DNA of 53,871 nt from Parcubacteria group bacterium M6-OD1-4 (GTDB lineage Bacteria; Patescibacteriota; Patescibacteriia; Patescibacteriales; UBA12465), in the NCBI GenBank assembly GCA_003056205.1, contig LSNS01000011.1:1-53871 (forward strand), written 5' to 3'. Every line of letters starts with the position of its first letter. The stretch's first letter is position 1. The notes beneath the pieces were generated by a model. It was not told where the DNA came from. It did no database searches and saw nothing but the letters and a program-made list of their open reading frames with translations. The position numbers and the translations under genes were made by a program. Below, piece by piece: positions 1 through 8,905 of the stretch.

Positions 1-15
1 GACTACGTACACACT
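1..15. other. Sequencing adapter tag, left end
   Basis: The first 15 bases equal the reverse complement of the last 15 bases, and similarity stops exactly at base 16. The tag splits into GACT followed by ACGTACACACT, which from memory is the Roche 454 Rapid Library key plus one of its 11-base MIDs. I read it as untrimmed adapter, not genome. It supplies a false in-frame TAG to the minus-strand gene next to it. Confidence 0.85.
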
Positions 16-191
16 GATCCGAAATAATGGCCAGAGAGATAAATCAGAATACTGGCTGCCACCACCAAGGCTGAAATAACCACAATAGTGTTCTGAGACA
101 CCGGACGAGCCAGATTCCAGAAGAAGAAAGTAGAAATAATGATGAAAATGACCGTTTCTAAGATCATTTCTAAAAAAACAGATTTTTTCAT
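16..191 (-). CDS. Membrane protein, N-terminal fragment (cut by contig end)
   Basis: The fragment starts at the ATG at 191 (MKKSVFLEM); the longer reading begins at a TTG at 266 and runs back through a hairpin, so it is less likely. About 58 residues are visible, with two hydrophobic segments (roughly residues 9-25 and 36-52), so this is the start of an inner-membrane protein. The apparent stop is made by adapter bases 1-15, and the true gene continues off the window. I cannot assign a family. It is divergent from the DUF2304 gene. Confidence 0.55.
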
Positions 192-337
192 GATGAGGTT
201 TTTAGTTAAACATAGATTTAATTGATTACTAAGACTACTTGCCGAACAACTAAGCTTGGCAATCAATTAAATCTAAGTTATATTTTAAAAGAACTAATAG
301 TTCTAAATTATCATAATAAATAATTACTGTCAATTAT
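192..337 (-). promoter_or_regulatory. Leader of the minus-strand membrane gene with a long inverted repeat
   Basis: Reading the minus strand, TTGACA lies at 333-328 with a weak TAATTT 17 bases on (310-305). Between there and the ATG is a perfect 14-bp inverted repeat (AGATTTAATTGATT at 214-227, complement at 261-274), with an inner 5-bp pair TTGCC 239-243 / GGCAA 258-262 that competes for two bases. A smaller palindrome, AGAACT-AAT-AGTTCT, sits at 290-304. No clear promoter was seen for the plus-strand gene at 338. Confidence 0.4.
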
Positions 338-694
338 ATGATTCAACAAATTATTGCTCTCGTTTTAATCGCTATTTTTATCTGGCGCTTAGTATCACAA
401 AAAAATAAAAAACAAATTAAACAAAATGAATTCATTCTCTGGTTAGTTTTCTGGTTGTTGGGCGCTCTGGCAATTATTTTCATTCATGATATTGATCAAT
501 TTGTCCACTACCTTGGTTTCTCTGGAACTGGAATTAGTTTTCTAATTTATTTAGCTGTTCTAATTCTCTTTTATTTAGTCTTCCGCCTCCGTCTTAATTT
601 AGCTAAAATGGAAGAAAATATTACTAAACTAGTAAGAACAATAGCTTTAGATAAGGAACAAAAACATTCCCAGCATGAAAAATATCAAAAATAA
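338..694 (+). CDS. DUF2304 family membrane protein
   Basis: This 118-residue protein matches the usual layout of DUF2304: an N-terminal membrane segment (about residues 3-18), a short basic loop rich in K and N, two more hydrophobic segments (about 33-50 and 60-83), then a charged amphipathic tail (KMEENITKLVRTIALDKEQ). The family is commonly found next to glycosyltransferases and is thought to be an accessory membrane component of glycan-lipid synthesis, with no defined reaction. Its end overlaps the start of the next GT4 gene by 20 bases in another frame, which points to translational coupling. Confidence 0.8.
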   Translation: MIQQIIALVLIAIFIWRLVSQKNKKQIKQNEFILWLVFWLLGALAIIFIHDIDQFVHYLGFSGTGISFLIYLAVLILFYLVFRLRLNLAKMEENITKLVRTIALDKEQKHSQHEKYQK

Positions 695-1829
695 GATAAA
701 AGTTGCTTCTATTGTTTGCGCTTGGCCACCAGCGGCGGGTGGTATTGGAAATAGCGCCTACCAAATTAATCAATTGCTGAGCGATCGGGTAGAGATTGTT
801 AATTTTACCCCCGGAAAAAATCTTCGACCTTGGCTCCAAAAGGGACATGGAGCTTTTTTACCACAACTTCTTTGGCGTTTAAAAGATTTTGATTATTTAT
901 ATTTTCACTATCCCTTTTTTGGAACTAGTGAAATAATCTACTTATTTAAAAAATTACATAAGAAGAGACCAAAATTGATCATTCACTACCACATGGATGT
1001 CAAAAATAGTGGCTTACTAAGCAAAATTTTAAGTTTGCCAAGTCGTATTCTTCGTCGTTCCCTCCTCAATCAAGCGGATATAATTGTGACTGCTAGCTTA
1101 GACTATATTAAACATAGCCAAATTAGAAAATATTATTTCGCCCATCCCGAAAAATTTAGAGAAATTCCCTTTAGTCTTGATCTCCAAAAATTCCAGCCAA
1201 AAAGTTTAAATCAAAGTAGTAGTAACGGACTAATTAGCTATGCCCAAAAAATAGTTCATTATGTTAATAATGAATTTATTAAAAAGAATCAACGACAATT
1301 ACTGTTTGTTGGTGGTTTAGACCGAGCTCATTATTTTAAAGGCTTAGAGGTTTTATTTATCGCTCTTAGTAAGCTGAAAACAAAAAATTGGAAATTAGTA
1401 ATTGTCGGTGAAGGGGATCGCCGAAAACATTATGAAAAATTAAGTGAAAAATTAGCTTTAACAAAAAAAATAGAATTTCGAGGAAAATTATCTGCTACTG
1501 ATTTAATTCGGACTTATCAAGAAGCCGATCTCTTACTTCTGCCATCAATCAATACTAATGAAGCTTTTGGTTTAGTGATTATTGAAGCCTTAGCTTGCGG
1601 AGTGCCGGTCATCGCTTCCAATCTCCCTGGTGTTCGTCAAGTTTTTAACAATGAGCAAGAAGGTCTACTGGTTAATCCTGGAAATAGCGAAGATTTGAAA
1701 AATAAGTTAGAATTTATTTTAAATCATGAAAATTCTCGACGAAAAATGGCCCAAGCGGCTCGCGAATTAGCAGAAAAGAGATATGACCAAGAGAAAATAA
1801 AAAAAGATTTAGAAAGCTTATTTAATTAA
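675..1829 (+). CDS. GT4 family glycosyltransferase
   Basis: A 384-residue GT-B fold glycosyltransferase. The N-terminal acceptor domain begins with VASIVCAWPPAAGGIG, the usual glycine-rich loop. The C-terminal nucleotide-sugar domain starts near QLLFVGGLDRAHYFKGLEVL and contains the E-x7-E motif in NEAFGLVIIEALACGVPVIA (about residues 296-315). It should move a sugar from an NDP-sugar to a cytoplasmic lipid-linked or protein acceptor with retention; donor and acceptor cannot be read from sequence. The start overlaps the DUF2304 gene by 20 bases, and the next GT4 follows after 9 bases, so the three form one operon. Confidence 0.88.
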   Translation: MKNIKNKIKVASIVCAWPPAAGGIGNSAYQINQLLSDRVEIVNFTPGKNLRPWLQKGHGAFLPQLLWRLKDFDYLYFHYPFFGTSEIIYLFKKLHKKRPKLIIHYHMDVKNSGLLSKILSLPSRILRRSLLNQADIIVTASLDYIKHSQIRKYYFAHPEKFREIPFSLDLQKFQPKSLNQSSSNGLISYAQKIVHYVNNEFIKKNQRQLLFVGGLDRAHYFKGLEVLFIALSKLKTKNWKLVIVGEGDRRKHYEKLSEKLALTKKIEFRGKLSATDLIRTYQEADLLLLPSINTNEAFGLVIIEALACGVPVIASNLPGVRQVFNNEQEGLLVNPGNSEDLKNKLEFILNHENSRRKMAQAARELAEKRYDQEKIKKDLESLFN

Positions 1830-1838
1830 AGTGGAAAG

Positions 1839-2915
1839 ATGAAAATTGCTATTATTAATAATCTATATTTTCCTTTTAACCATGGTGGTGCCGAACAAGT
1901 CGTCCGAACGATGATTCAAGAATTAAGAAATTCTGGTCATGAAGTTTTTTTAATCACCAGTCGACCCTCGGGAAAGTTTAAATCCCCAACAACAGATTTC
2001 TCAATTTATTACCTTCCCTCTTTAATTTATAATCTTGATCGCCTACCTAGCGGATTACGATTTTGTTGGCATCTCCATAATCTCTTTAATTTAAAAAAAT
2101 ACTATCAACTTAAAAAAATTCTTCAACACACTAAACCGGATCTCGTCATTACTCATAATCTTTTAGGCTTAGGCTTTTTAACTCCCCGCCTAATCAAAAA
2201 ATTGAAGATTAAGCATCAACACGTTCTACATGATATTCAGCTCCTTCACCCTTCAGGCTTAATGCTTCTCGGACAAGAAAAAAAAATTAAGAGCTTCGCA
2301 GCTCGAAGTTATCAATACTGTACACGTTATCTATTCTCTTCACCAGAAAAAGTTATCTCACCTTCAAGATGGCTGATGGCTGAACACCGTCAACGAGGCT
2401 TTTTCCCTGATTCCCAATTAGAAATTAAACCCTTCAAAATTCCAATCCAAGAAATAAAAGTTAAGCAAAATGTTCTTCATCAGCAAGGCGCTGAGAAAGT
2501 CTTTCTTTTTGTTGGTCAACTAGAAATTCAAAAAGGAATTCTCTGGTTGATAAAAGTTTTCCAACAGTTAAATAATAAAGCAGTTAAATTAATTATTGTC
2601 GGAAGCGGTCCAAAAGAAAAAGAAATTAAAAAATTAATTAATTCCAATTCACAAATAGAACTTCGGGGACAATTAAACTCTTCAGAAGTTAAAAAAGTAA
2701 TGTTAGCAAGTGATTATTTAATCGTTCCCTCACTATGTTATGAAAATTCTCCAACCGTGATTTATGAAGCTCAGGCTGTGGCTTTACCAGTGATTGCCGC
2801 CCAAATTGGCGGTATTCCCGAAATACTTAAAAATTCAGACTATCTATTCCCAGCCGGGAATGAAAAAGAATTAATTAGAATTCTAATGAATAAAATTACT
2901 AATAATAAAAATTAA
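1839..2915 (+). CDS. GT4 family glycosyltransferase
   Basis: A 358-residue GT-B glycosyltransferase. The N-terminus, MKIAIINNLYFPFNHGGAE, carries the GGAE loop typical of GT4. The C-terminal half has FVGQLEIQKG and the donor-binding motif YENSPTVIYEAQAVALPVIA, with the paired glutamates seven residues apart. Its last gene-level neighbour is convergent: the SDR on the other strand ends 8 bases downstream. It is the last gene of the DUF2304-GT4-GT4 operon. Substrate unknown; family assignment is firm. Confidence 0.88.
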   Translation: MKIAIINNLYFPFNHGGAEQVVRTMIQELRNSGHEVFLITSRPSGKFKSPTTDFSIYYLPSLIYNLDRLPSGLRFCWHLHNLFNLKKYYQLKKILQHTKPDLVITHNLLGLGFLTPRLIKKLKIKHQHVLHDIQLLHPSGLMLLGQEKKIKSFAARSYQYCTRYLFSSPEKVISPSRWLMAEHRQRGFFPDSQLEIKPFKIPIQEIKVKQNVLHQQGAEKVFLFVGQLEIQKGILWLIKVFQQLNNKAVKLIIVGSGPKEKEIKKLINSNSQIELRGQLNSSEVKKVMLASDYLIVPSLCYENSPTVIYEAQAVALPVIAAQIGGIPEILKNSDYLFPAGNEKELIRILMNKITNNKN

Positions 2916-2922
2916 ATAGTAG

Positions 2923-3945
2923 CTAAGAGCCCAAACCTTGTAATCTCTTGTTGGCTTGGATATCAAATATAGTTTTTTGAAGACCATTGCGCAGAGTGAC
3001 AACTGGCATCCAAGATAAATCATTCTTAGCGAGACTGATGTCTGGTAAAACTAACTCACTGACAAATAGCTTGCTGGTACTATAAGTAATTTTAGATGAC
3101 GATTTTGTCTCTTCAATAATCAATTTAACTAAATCTGTTAAATTGACATTAACATCAGAACCAATATTAACTGGACCAGCAATTTCTGAAATCATTAATT
3201 TAGAAACAGCATCAATCAAATCATCAATATAACAAAAGGAAGAGGAAAAACTAGCATCACCATGGATAACAACATCTTTGTTTTCTAAAGCACTAATAAT
3301 ATAATCAGGAACAATTTGATGTTCGGCAATAGCCATCCGCGGTCCATAGACTCGAAAAAGGCGAATTAAACGAGCATCAATATTATAGACTGCTCGATAA
3401 TTAGCAACTAGTGTTTCGGCAAAACGTTTTCCTTCATCATAAGCTGCCCGGTCAGCTAACTGATCAACTTGGCCAAGATGATCTTCTTTAAATTTTAACT
3501 CAGAATGAAGAGGATCACGAGGACCATAAACAACCGCTGAGGAGAATTGTAAAAACTTAGCTTGGTATTTAATGGTTAAATCTAATAAATTCTTGACCAC
3601 TAAAGAATTAGCGGCTAAAACTGCTACGCGATTAACTAAGAAATGTTTTGGCGAGGCGGGACAAGCTAAATTATAAATTTCTTGGATTCCTTGAAATTCC
3701 ACCTTAAATTCTTTCAAGTCTTCAATTTTTTCCAATTCCAAAGGTAGGCTTAAATCGTGATTGATAAAAATAAAATTTGGGTTAGCAAGAAGATGATCAA
3801 TATTACGTTCAGTCCCAGAAACAAAATTATCAATACAAATAACCTTATGTTTTTTTACCAATTCGTCACAAAGATGAGAGCCAATAAAACCTGCTCCACC
3901 AGCAACCAAGACATTTTTTTTATCAAAAATTACTTGTTTAGACAT
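2923..3945 (-). CDS. NAD-dependent sugar-nucleotide epimerase/decarboxylase (UDP-glucuronate decarboxylase-like)
   Basis: An extended SDR of 340 residues. The NAD-binding GGAGFIGSHL lies at residues 16-25, and the catalytic tyrosine and lysine are in YDEGK (about 169-173), a form typical of UDP-glucuronate decarboxylase (UXS, which makes UDP-xylose). The serine region reads SSAVVYG instead of the usual STSEVYG, and the family's RIFNTYGPRM is RLFRVYGPRM. These differences leave room for another UDP-sugar substrate. It lies alone between convergent GT4 genes and the subtilase, and fits a glycan supply role. Confidence 0.75.
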   Translation of the reverse strand: MSKQVIFDKKNVLVAGGAGFIGSHLCDELVKKHKVICIDNFVSGTERNIDHLLANPNFIFINHDLSLPLELEKIEDLKEFKVEFQGIQEIYNLACPASPKHFLVNRVAVLAANSLVVKNLLDLTIKYQAKFLQFSSAVVYGPRDPLHSELKFKEDHLGQVDQLADRAAYDEGKRFAETLVANYRAVYNIDARLIRLFRVYGPRMAIAEHQIVPDYIISALENKDVVIHGDASFSSSFCYIDDLIDAVSKLMISEIAGPVNIGSDVNVNLTDLVKLIIEETKSSSKITYSTSKLFVSELVLPDISLAKNDLSWMPVVTLRNGLQKTIFDIQANKRLQGLGS

Positions 3946-3966
3946 AGTCTTAAAACTTATTAAAGA

Positions 3967-6003
3967 TTAGTTAGATACTTTTATTATAGCAATATTTGCT
4001 CCACCATGCCAATTAGTTTTCCAAGTATAAAAAGATTGTAGAAGAGCTCCTTGACCATTAAAAATCCTAATTTCTGGGGCAGCCCCTGGTTCGGCACCAA
4101 CAATAATATCTCCAATACCATTATTATTAATATCACCCGCAGCGAGATTAACTCCACCTTGCCAGTTAGTACGGAAAACAAGAAACTTCTTTTTCAAGAC
4201 TGCACGATTAGTAAAAATTTTAATTAAGGGATTCCGTCCTGGACCAGGAGCAACAATAATTTCTTGTTTATTACGATCCCGTCGCCCATCAACATTAGTG
4301 ACCGCTACTTTAATCCCTCCCCGAAAAGTTTTTTCATAAGCATAAAAAGCACTTAAGATTTTACCCGTGGGGGTAAAAATTTTAATCACTGGTGCTCGCC
4401 CACGACCATAAGCAACAACAATCTCTCGATTTTCTTTGCCATCTAAATCACCAACAGCGACACTCAAACCACCACGCCAGTTTTTGCTATCCACTGAGAA
4501 ACTTCTTAATAATCGTCCCTGATTACTATAGATATAAACTTTACCTCGTCCTGCAGAAGCAGCGGTCACAATAATTTCTGCTTGACCATCACCCTGAAGA
4601 TCGCTAACAGCGAGATTAAGGCCACCACGAAAATGGGAATTCAAAACGGAAAATGTTTTCAACACTTGCCCCTGAGAACTAAGAATTTTAATTTGTGGTT
4701 TTTGTCCTAAAGCAGAGGCGACCACAATTTCATTTTGACCATTTCCATAAAGATCACCGCTGGCAACTTGAGAACCAGGCGCTAAACTCTTTAAAGATAA
4801 TTGGCGAATAAAGTCTCCGTTAACTGCTGTAATTTTAGAATGCCGAAAAGTTTTTTTAATATTTTTATTGCTGACAACCACTAGACGAGCTAAATAACTA
4901 TAAAGTTTAGCTTTAGCCATTTCCACCGCCTTAAAAACATCTAAACGTCCATTACCAAGTTCACTGAGATAATGAGGATTCAAACGATTAATATTATCAG
5001 TAGAAGCAAAAAGAATATTAACCACCTGACGAGGACTTAATTCTGGATTAGCCTGTTCAATTAAAGCTAAAGTTGCCGAAACTAAAGGAGCAGCCATTGA
5101 GGTCCCTGACCAATAGCCATCATAAATTTTACTAGGATTATTCTTAATACTCCCAGCGGTGATCGTATTAAAAAAACTAATTCCCGGAGCAGTAATATCA
5201 ACGCAACGTGATCCATAACTAGAAAATTTTGCTTTTTGATCTAAAGCATCAGTGGCGGCAACACCAATCACCATATTTTGATTAAAACTACCATCATAAC
5301 AAGCGGGATAAATTGGTGTTTTACTAATATTATAACCTTGACCATTAGCCTGCCCATTTCCAGCAGCAGCCACCACAATCACCCCGGCTTGATGAGCCCG
5401 AGCAATTGCTTCTTGTAAGGCCTGACTATATTTAAAAGAGGTAAAACTTAAATTAATAATATCCGCACCATTATTAGTTGCATAATCAATAGCCCGAATC
5501 ACATCGCTCACCTTTCCCTGCCCCCGATCGTTTAAAACTCGAAGGGGCATTATTTTAGCTGACCAAGTTACACCCACCACACCAATCTTATTATTTCCTT
5601 GGGCAGCAATAATACCGGCCACCATCGTTCCGTGCGATACTCCAGTTTCCGTCCAACCGGGATCAAATTTAGCCGGTGCTTGAGGAATATTATCCACAAA
5701 ATCCCAACCATGAACATCGTCGATAAAACCATTGCCATCATCATCTCGGCCATTAGCGGGAATTTCTTTTGTATTCGTCCAAATATTATGGCGTAAATCA
5801 GGATGATTTAATTGGACCCGACCATCAATCACCGCAATAACAATGTCGGGGCTGGCAGAAATAATATCCCAAGCCTGATTAGCTTTAATCTTGGCTAAAT
5901 ACCACTGATTGTTATAATAGCGGTCGTTAGGGTGCACCGCTGCTAAAACTGGTTCAGCAATTAAGAAAGCCAGAATAAAAAAAGATGTTAGTATTTTTTT
6001 CAT
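3967..6003 (-). CDS. Secreted S8 subtilisin-like protease with FG-GAP propeller
   Basis: This 678-residue protein has an N-terminal signal peptide ending near VLAA (residue 21), then a thermitase-like prodomain remnant (NNQWYLAKIKANQAW). The catalytic triad is visible: Asp60 in VIDGRVQLNHPDL, His124 in SHGTMVAG and Ser302 in SGTSMAAP; the oxyanion Asn216 is in AAAGN. The sequence after the catalytic Asp is GR, not the usual (S/T)G. From about residue 395 to the end lie five or six repeats of about 50 residues (GDLxGxGxxEIVV ... FRGGxNxAV), the FG-GAP/VCBS type, which should form a beta-propeller. Likely exported and surface-bound or released. Confidence 0.88.
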   Translation of the reverse strand: MKKILTSFFILAFLIAEPVLAAVHPNDRYYNNQWYLAKIKANQAWDIISASPDIVIAVIDGRVQLNHPDLRHNIWTNTKEIPANGRDDDGNGFIDDVHGWDFVDNIPQAPAKFDPGWTETGVSHGTMVAGIIAAQGNNKIGVVGVTWSAKIMPLRVLNDRGQGKVSDVIRAIDYATNNGADIINLSFTSFKYSQALQEAIARAHQAGVIVVAAAGNGQANGQGYNISKTPIYPACYDGSFNQNMVIGVAATDALDQKAKFSSYGSRCVDITAPGISFFNTITAGSIKNNPSKIYDGYWSGTSMAAPLVSATLALIEQANPELSPRQVVNILFASTDNINRLNPHYLSELGNGRLDVFKAVEMAKAKLYSYLARLVVVSNKNIKKTFRHSKITAVNGDFIRQLSLKSLAPGSQVASGDLYGNGQNEIVVASALGQKPQIKILSSQGQVLKTFSVLNSHFRGGLNLAVSDLQGDGQAEIIVTAASAGRGKVYIYSNQGRLLRSFSVDSKNWRGGLSVAVGDLDGKENREIVVAYGRGRAPVIKIFTPTGKILSAFYAYEKTFRGGIKVAVTNVDGRRDRNKQEIIVAPGPGRNPLIKIFTNRAVLKKKFLVFRTNWQGGVNLAAGDINNNGIGDIIVGAEPGAAPEIRIFNGQGALLQSFYTWKTNWHGGANIAIIKVSN

Positions 6004-6105
6004 AACATCTTAATAATATCATAATTTAAATAGATAAAACAAGCTCAAGAATTCACAAAATTACAGCTAAAATTATTTTTGTAAGAGTTTGAAGAGAATA
6101 AATCT

Positions 6106-7317
6106 TTACAGACTTTCCAGTAGTTTCAAAGTTTCTTGAGCACACTTTCGCCAACTAAATTGTTGAGCACGTTTTCGTCCCCGAATAATTAATTGGGCTC
6201 GCAATTGCTGATCACTGATAATATTAAACATCGCTTTAGCAATTGCGTTTTTATCATTTTGATTAAAGTATAAAGCGGCTTCACCGGCAATTTCTCGCAA
6301 AACACTTAAATCCGAAACAGCAGTGGGAACTCCACAAGCAAAAGCTTCTAAAATTGGAATGCCAAAACCTTCATGCTTAGTCGGAAAAATAAAAGCTTGA
6401 GCAGCACTAAAAATATCTGGTAAATCTTTTTCCTGAACCCAACCCGGCAAAAATATCTTATCTTCCAAACCATATTCACTAATCGTATAACCAATTTCAT
6501 CATAACCAAAACTAGCATCGCCCACTAAAACTAAATTCATCTTTAGTTCAGGATGAGCTTCGGTTAATAAGGCAAAAGCTTCGACCAGAGCAACGGTATT
6601 TTTCTTTTTTTCCAAGCGACCAACATATAAAAGATAAGGGGCTTGTAAACCATATTTCGCTAAAATTGCTGATTTTTTTTCCTCAGTACTATTTGCTGGA
6701 TATAATTCTGAATCATAACCATTGTGAATAACCACTATTTTCTCTGGGGAGGTTTTTTTATAAAGTTTTAAAATATCTTGTTTAGTATTTTCCGAAACGG
6801 CGATAATTTTTTTAGCATGGCGTAGGGCAAAAGTAGTTGACCAGTAGAGATAGTCTAAAGATTCTGATCGGTAACGGCCATAAGTAATAATTTTAATAAA
6901 AAAATTTACCAAACGTCGTAAACCAAAAACTTTTGTCTTCAGTTTAAAGGAGTGATATAAGTTACTTTCTTGCCAAAAAGCTAAATCATGAATAGTGTTG
7001 ACGGTTTTGAAAGGGCCAAAAAGCGGTAAACCATGGGCGGGAACAAATAAAACATCTGGACGGTGCCAAAACATTTCCAAAGTTAAACGCCCTAAAGTCC
7101 AGAAAGAAGCGAATGGCCAATTCAAGAGTTTGATTGAAAAATTGGGATGATCTTTAATTATTGCTAAAAGATCTGGTCGCGCTGGTTGGTTGAGATAGAG
7201 ATGGTATTGATTAACAGAATCAATTTCTGCTAAATTTTTAATTAAATAAAAGGAATACCATTCAGTCCCGGTTTTATGAAGTAAATTAGCGCGTGAAGCG
7301 TCGATGCCAATAATCAT
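6106..7317 (-). CDS. GT4 family glycosyltransferase
   Basis: A 403-residue GT-B enzyme. The N-terminal half opens with MIIGIDASRANLLHKTGTEWY and contains the acceptor-side sequence VFVPAHGLPLFGP and HDLAFW, typical of the mannosyltransferase-like branch of GT4. The C-terminal domain has LYVGRLEKKKNTVALVEAF and the donor motif HEGFGIPILEAFACGVPTAV with the E-x7-E pair. A terminator stands directly upstream, so it is transcribed apart from mreB. The gap to the subtilase downstream is about 100 bases. Confidence 0.88.
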   Translation of the reverse strand: MIIGIDASRANLLHKTGTEWYSFYLIKNLAEIDSVNQYHLYLNQPARPDLLAIIKDHPNFSIKLLNWPFASFWTLGRLTLEMFWHRPDVLFVPAHGLPLFGPFKTVNTIHDLAFWQESNLYHSFKLKTKVFGLRRLVNFFIKIITYGRYRSESLDYLYWSTTFALRHAKKIIAVSENTKQDILKLYKKTSPEKIVVIHNGYDSELYPANSTEEKKSAILAKYGLQAPYLLYVGRLEKKKNTVALVEAFALLTEAHPELKMNLVLVGDASFGYDEIGYTISEYGLEDKIFLPGWVQEKDLPDIFSAAQAFIFPTKHEGFGIPILEAFACGVPTAVSDLSVLREIAGEAALYFNQNDKNAIAKAMFNIISDQQLRAQLIIRGRKRAQQFSWRKCAQETLKLLESL

Positions 7318-7319
7318 AT

Positions 7320-7346
7320 AAAAAAACGACCATTGAAATCATGGTC
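7320..7346 (-). terminator. Intrinsic terminator after mreB (second copy)
   Basis: On the minus strand GACCAT (7346-7341) pairs with ATGGTC (7333-7328) across a 7-base loop, followed within one base by seven T (7326-7320). It sits 6 bases past the mreB stop and only 2 bases before the ATG of the next GT4 gene, so it ends the mreB transcript and isolates the GT4 gene. Confidence 0.75.
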
Positions 7347-7352
7347 TGTTAA

Positions 7353-8360
7353 TTATTTAGTCGCTAGAATACTACGTTTATAGGAGTCAAGATTATCAAG
7401 GGCAATTCCCGTCCCTTTCGCTACACACAACATAGCATCATCGGCGACATAAGCCGCCACACCAGTCGTGCGAGCAATCAATTGATCAATATTTCGTAAT
7501 AAAGAGCTTCCCCCGGTGAGAATGATTCCCTTGTCCATAATATCGGCTGATAATTCTGGTGGAGTTTTTTGTAAAACTTTTTTTACCACCGAAATAATCG
7601 CTTCTAGTTCACTTTGAATAGCTTCAGTCACATCGTCACTAGAAACCGTAATACTACGAGGTAAACCAGTAACAATATCTCGCCCACGAATATCTAAATA
7701 TAATTTATCTTCAATATATAAAGCCGAACCAATATTGATTTTTACTTCTTCAGCAGTCCGTTCCCCAATTGCTAAATTATATTTTTTTCGAATAAATTCT
7801 AAAATCGCCGCATCAAATTTATTACCACCAACGCGCACGGAAGTGGAAGCGACGATTCCTCCTAAAGAAATCACCGCCATTTCTGCTGTACCACCACCAA
7901 TATCAATCACCATGTGTCCCGTTGCTGAACCAATCGGAATATCGGCTCCAATTGCGGCAGCAACTGGCTCTTTGATGATATAAGCGGCTTTCGCTCCAGC
8001 AGCGATGGTCGCTTCAATCACCGCCCGTCGTTCAGTGGAAGAAATGCCAGCTGGAACAGCAACCATTACTTCGGGCCGGAATAAACGAATCCCGCCTAAA
8101 GTCTTGTTAACAAAATAACGAATCATCGCTTCGGTGGCTCGATAATCAGCAATAACCCCGTCTTTCAAAGGACGAATGGCGGTAATAATATCGGGAGTGC
8201 GTCCAATCATATCCTTGGCTTCATTACCAACAGCAAGAATTTTTTTATCTTCTACTGACACAGCAACCACGCTAGGCTCATTAACAACGATTCCTCGTCG
8301 CGGAACATAGATTAAAGTATAAGTTGTGCCTAAATCAATACCGATTCGTTTAATAAACAT
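7353..8360 (-). CDS. mreB: MreB/MreB-like actin homologue, second copy
   Basis: This 335-residue protein is full length for MreB. Actin-fold motifs are present: phosphate 1 IGIDLGTTYTLIYV at the N-terminus, connect/phosphate 2 MVIDIGGGTAEMAVISLGG, and the adenosine motif GIILTGGSSLLRNID near the C-terminus. MreB filaments lie under the membrane and position elongation-phase wall synthesis. This copy is separate from the mreBCD cluster at 11820-14289 and follows an orphan receiver protein. A terminator follows immediately. Having two mreB copies suggests functional division, but nothing in the sequence says which. Confidence 0.92.
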   Translation of the reverse strand: MFIKRIGIDLGTTYTLIYVPRRGIVVNEPSVVAVSVEDKKILAVGNEAKDMIGRTPDIITAIRPLKDGVIADYRATEAMIRYFVNKTLGGIRLFRPEVMVAVPAGISSTERRAVIEATIAAGAKAAYIIKEPVAAAIGADIPIGSATGHMVIDIGGGTAEMAVISLGGIVASTSVRVGGNKFDAAILEFIRKKYNLAIGERTAEEVKINIGSALYIEDKLYLDIRGRDIVTGLPRSITVSSDDVTEAIQSELEAIISVVKKVLQKTPPELSADIMDKGIILTGGSSLLRNIDQLIARTTGVAAYVADDAMLCVAKGTGIALDNLDSYKRSILATK

Positions 8361-8405
8361 AAAAATCTTATTAAATACTAGTCTATCTTAATATTTTACC
8401 GAGCA

Positions 8406-8843
8406 TTAGTCAATATCATCTTCATTATTTCCGCTACCACCTTCTTGAGAAAATTTTTCTTTATTAGTAACAATTTTTTTCACTTTTTCAGCAAATTGAA
8501 AAGTATCAAATTCTTCTTTGAAAAAAAAGTAATCAGCTCCTAATTCTAAGCTCCGACTACGACTATCAGCCACACTCAAATCGGTAAAAATAAAGATTTG
8601 CTTATCACTCAGCTCGGGGTCAGCCTTAATCTTTTTAATAATATCAAAACCATCAACTTTCGGCAGGATTAAATCTAAAATAATATATTCTGGAGAAAAA
8701 TCTCGTAAGCGTTGCAATAATTCTTCTGATTCTTCATCCCCATAACTTAGCTCGACGTCAAATTCGGCAGCAGCAAACTGGGATTCTAAGCCATAGAGAA
8801 TATCCGCATCATCTTCAATAATAAAAATTTTTCTAGTTGACAT
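8406..8843 (-). CDS. Single-domain response regulator (CheY-like)
   Basis: A receiver domain with no output domain. Counting from the ATG at 8843 (MSTRKIFIIEDD), the acidic pair is Asp11/Asp12, the phospho-acceptor Asp57 is in ILDLILP, the switch Thr87 is in IFTDLS and the conserved Lys109 is in FFFKEEF. The tail (QEGGSGNNEDDID) is acidic and probably disordered. An upstream in-frame ATG at 8855 is also possible. No histidine kinase gene is in the window. It lies between rfbB and the second mreB on the same strand. Confidence 0.85.
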   Translation of the reverse strand: MSTRKIFIIEDDADILYGLESQFAAAEFDVELSYGDEESEELLQRLRDFSPEYIILDLILPKVDGFDIIKKIKADPELSDKQIFIFTDLSVADSRSRSLELGADYFFFKEEFDTFQFAEKVKKIVTNKEKFSQEGGSGNNEDDID

Positions 8844-8905
8844 ATTATTAAACATTTTTTATTAACCACTCCATACTTAAAATTTGAGTAATTAATAAAA
8901 TAAAA

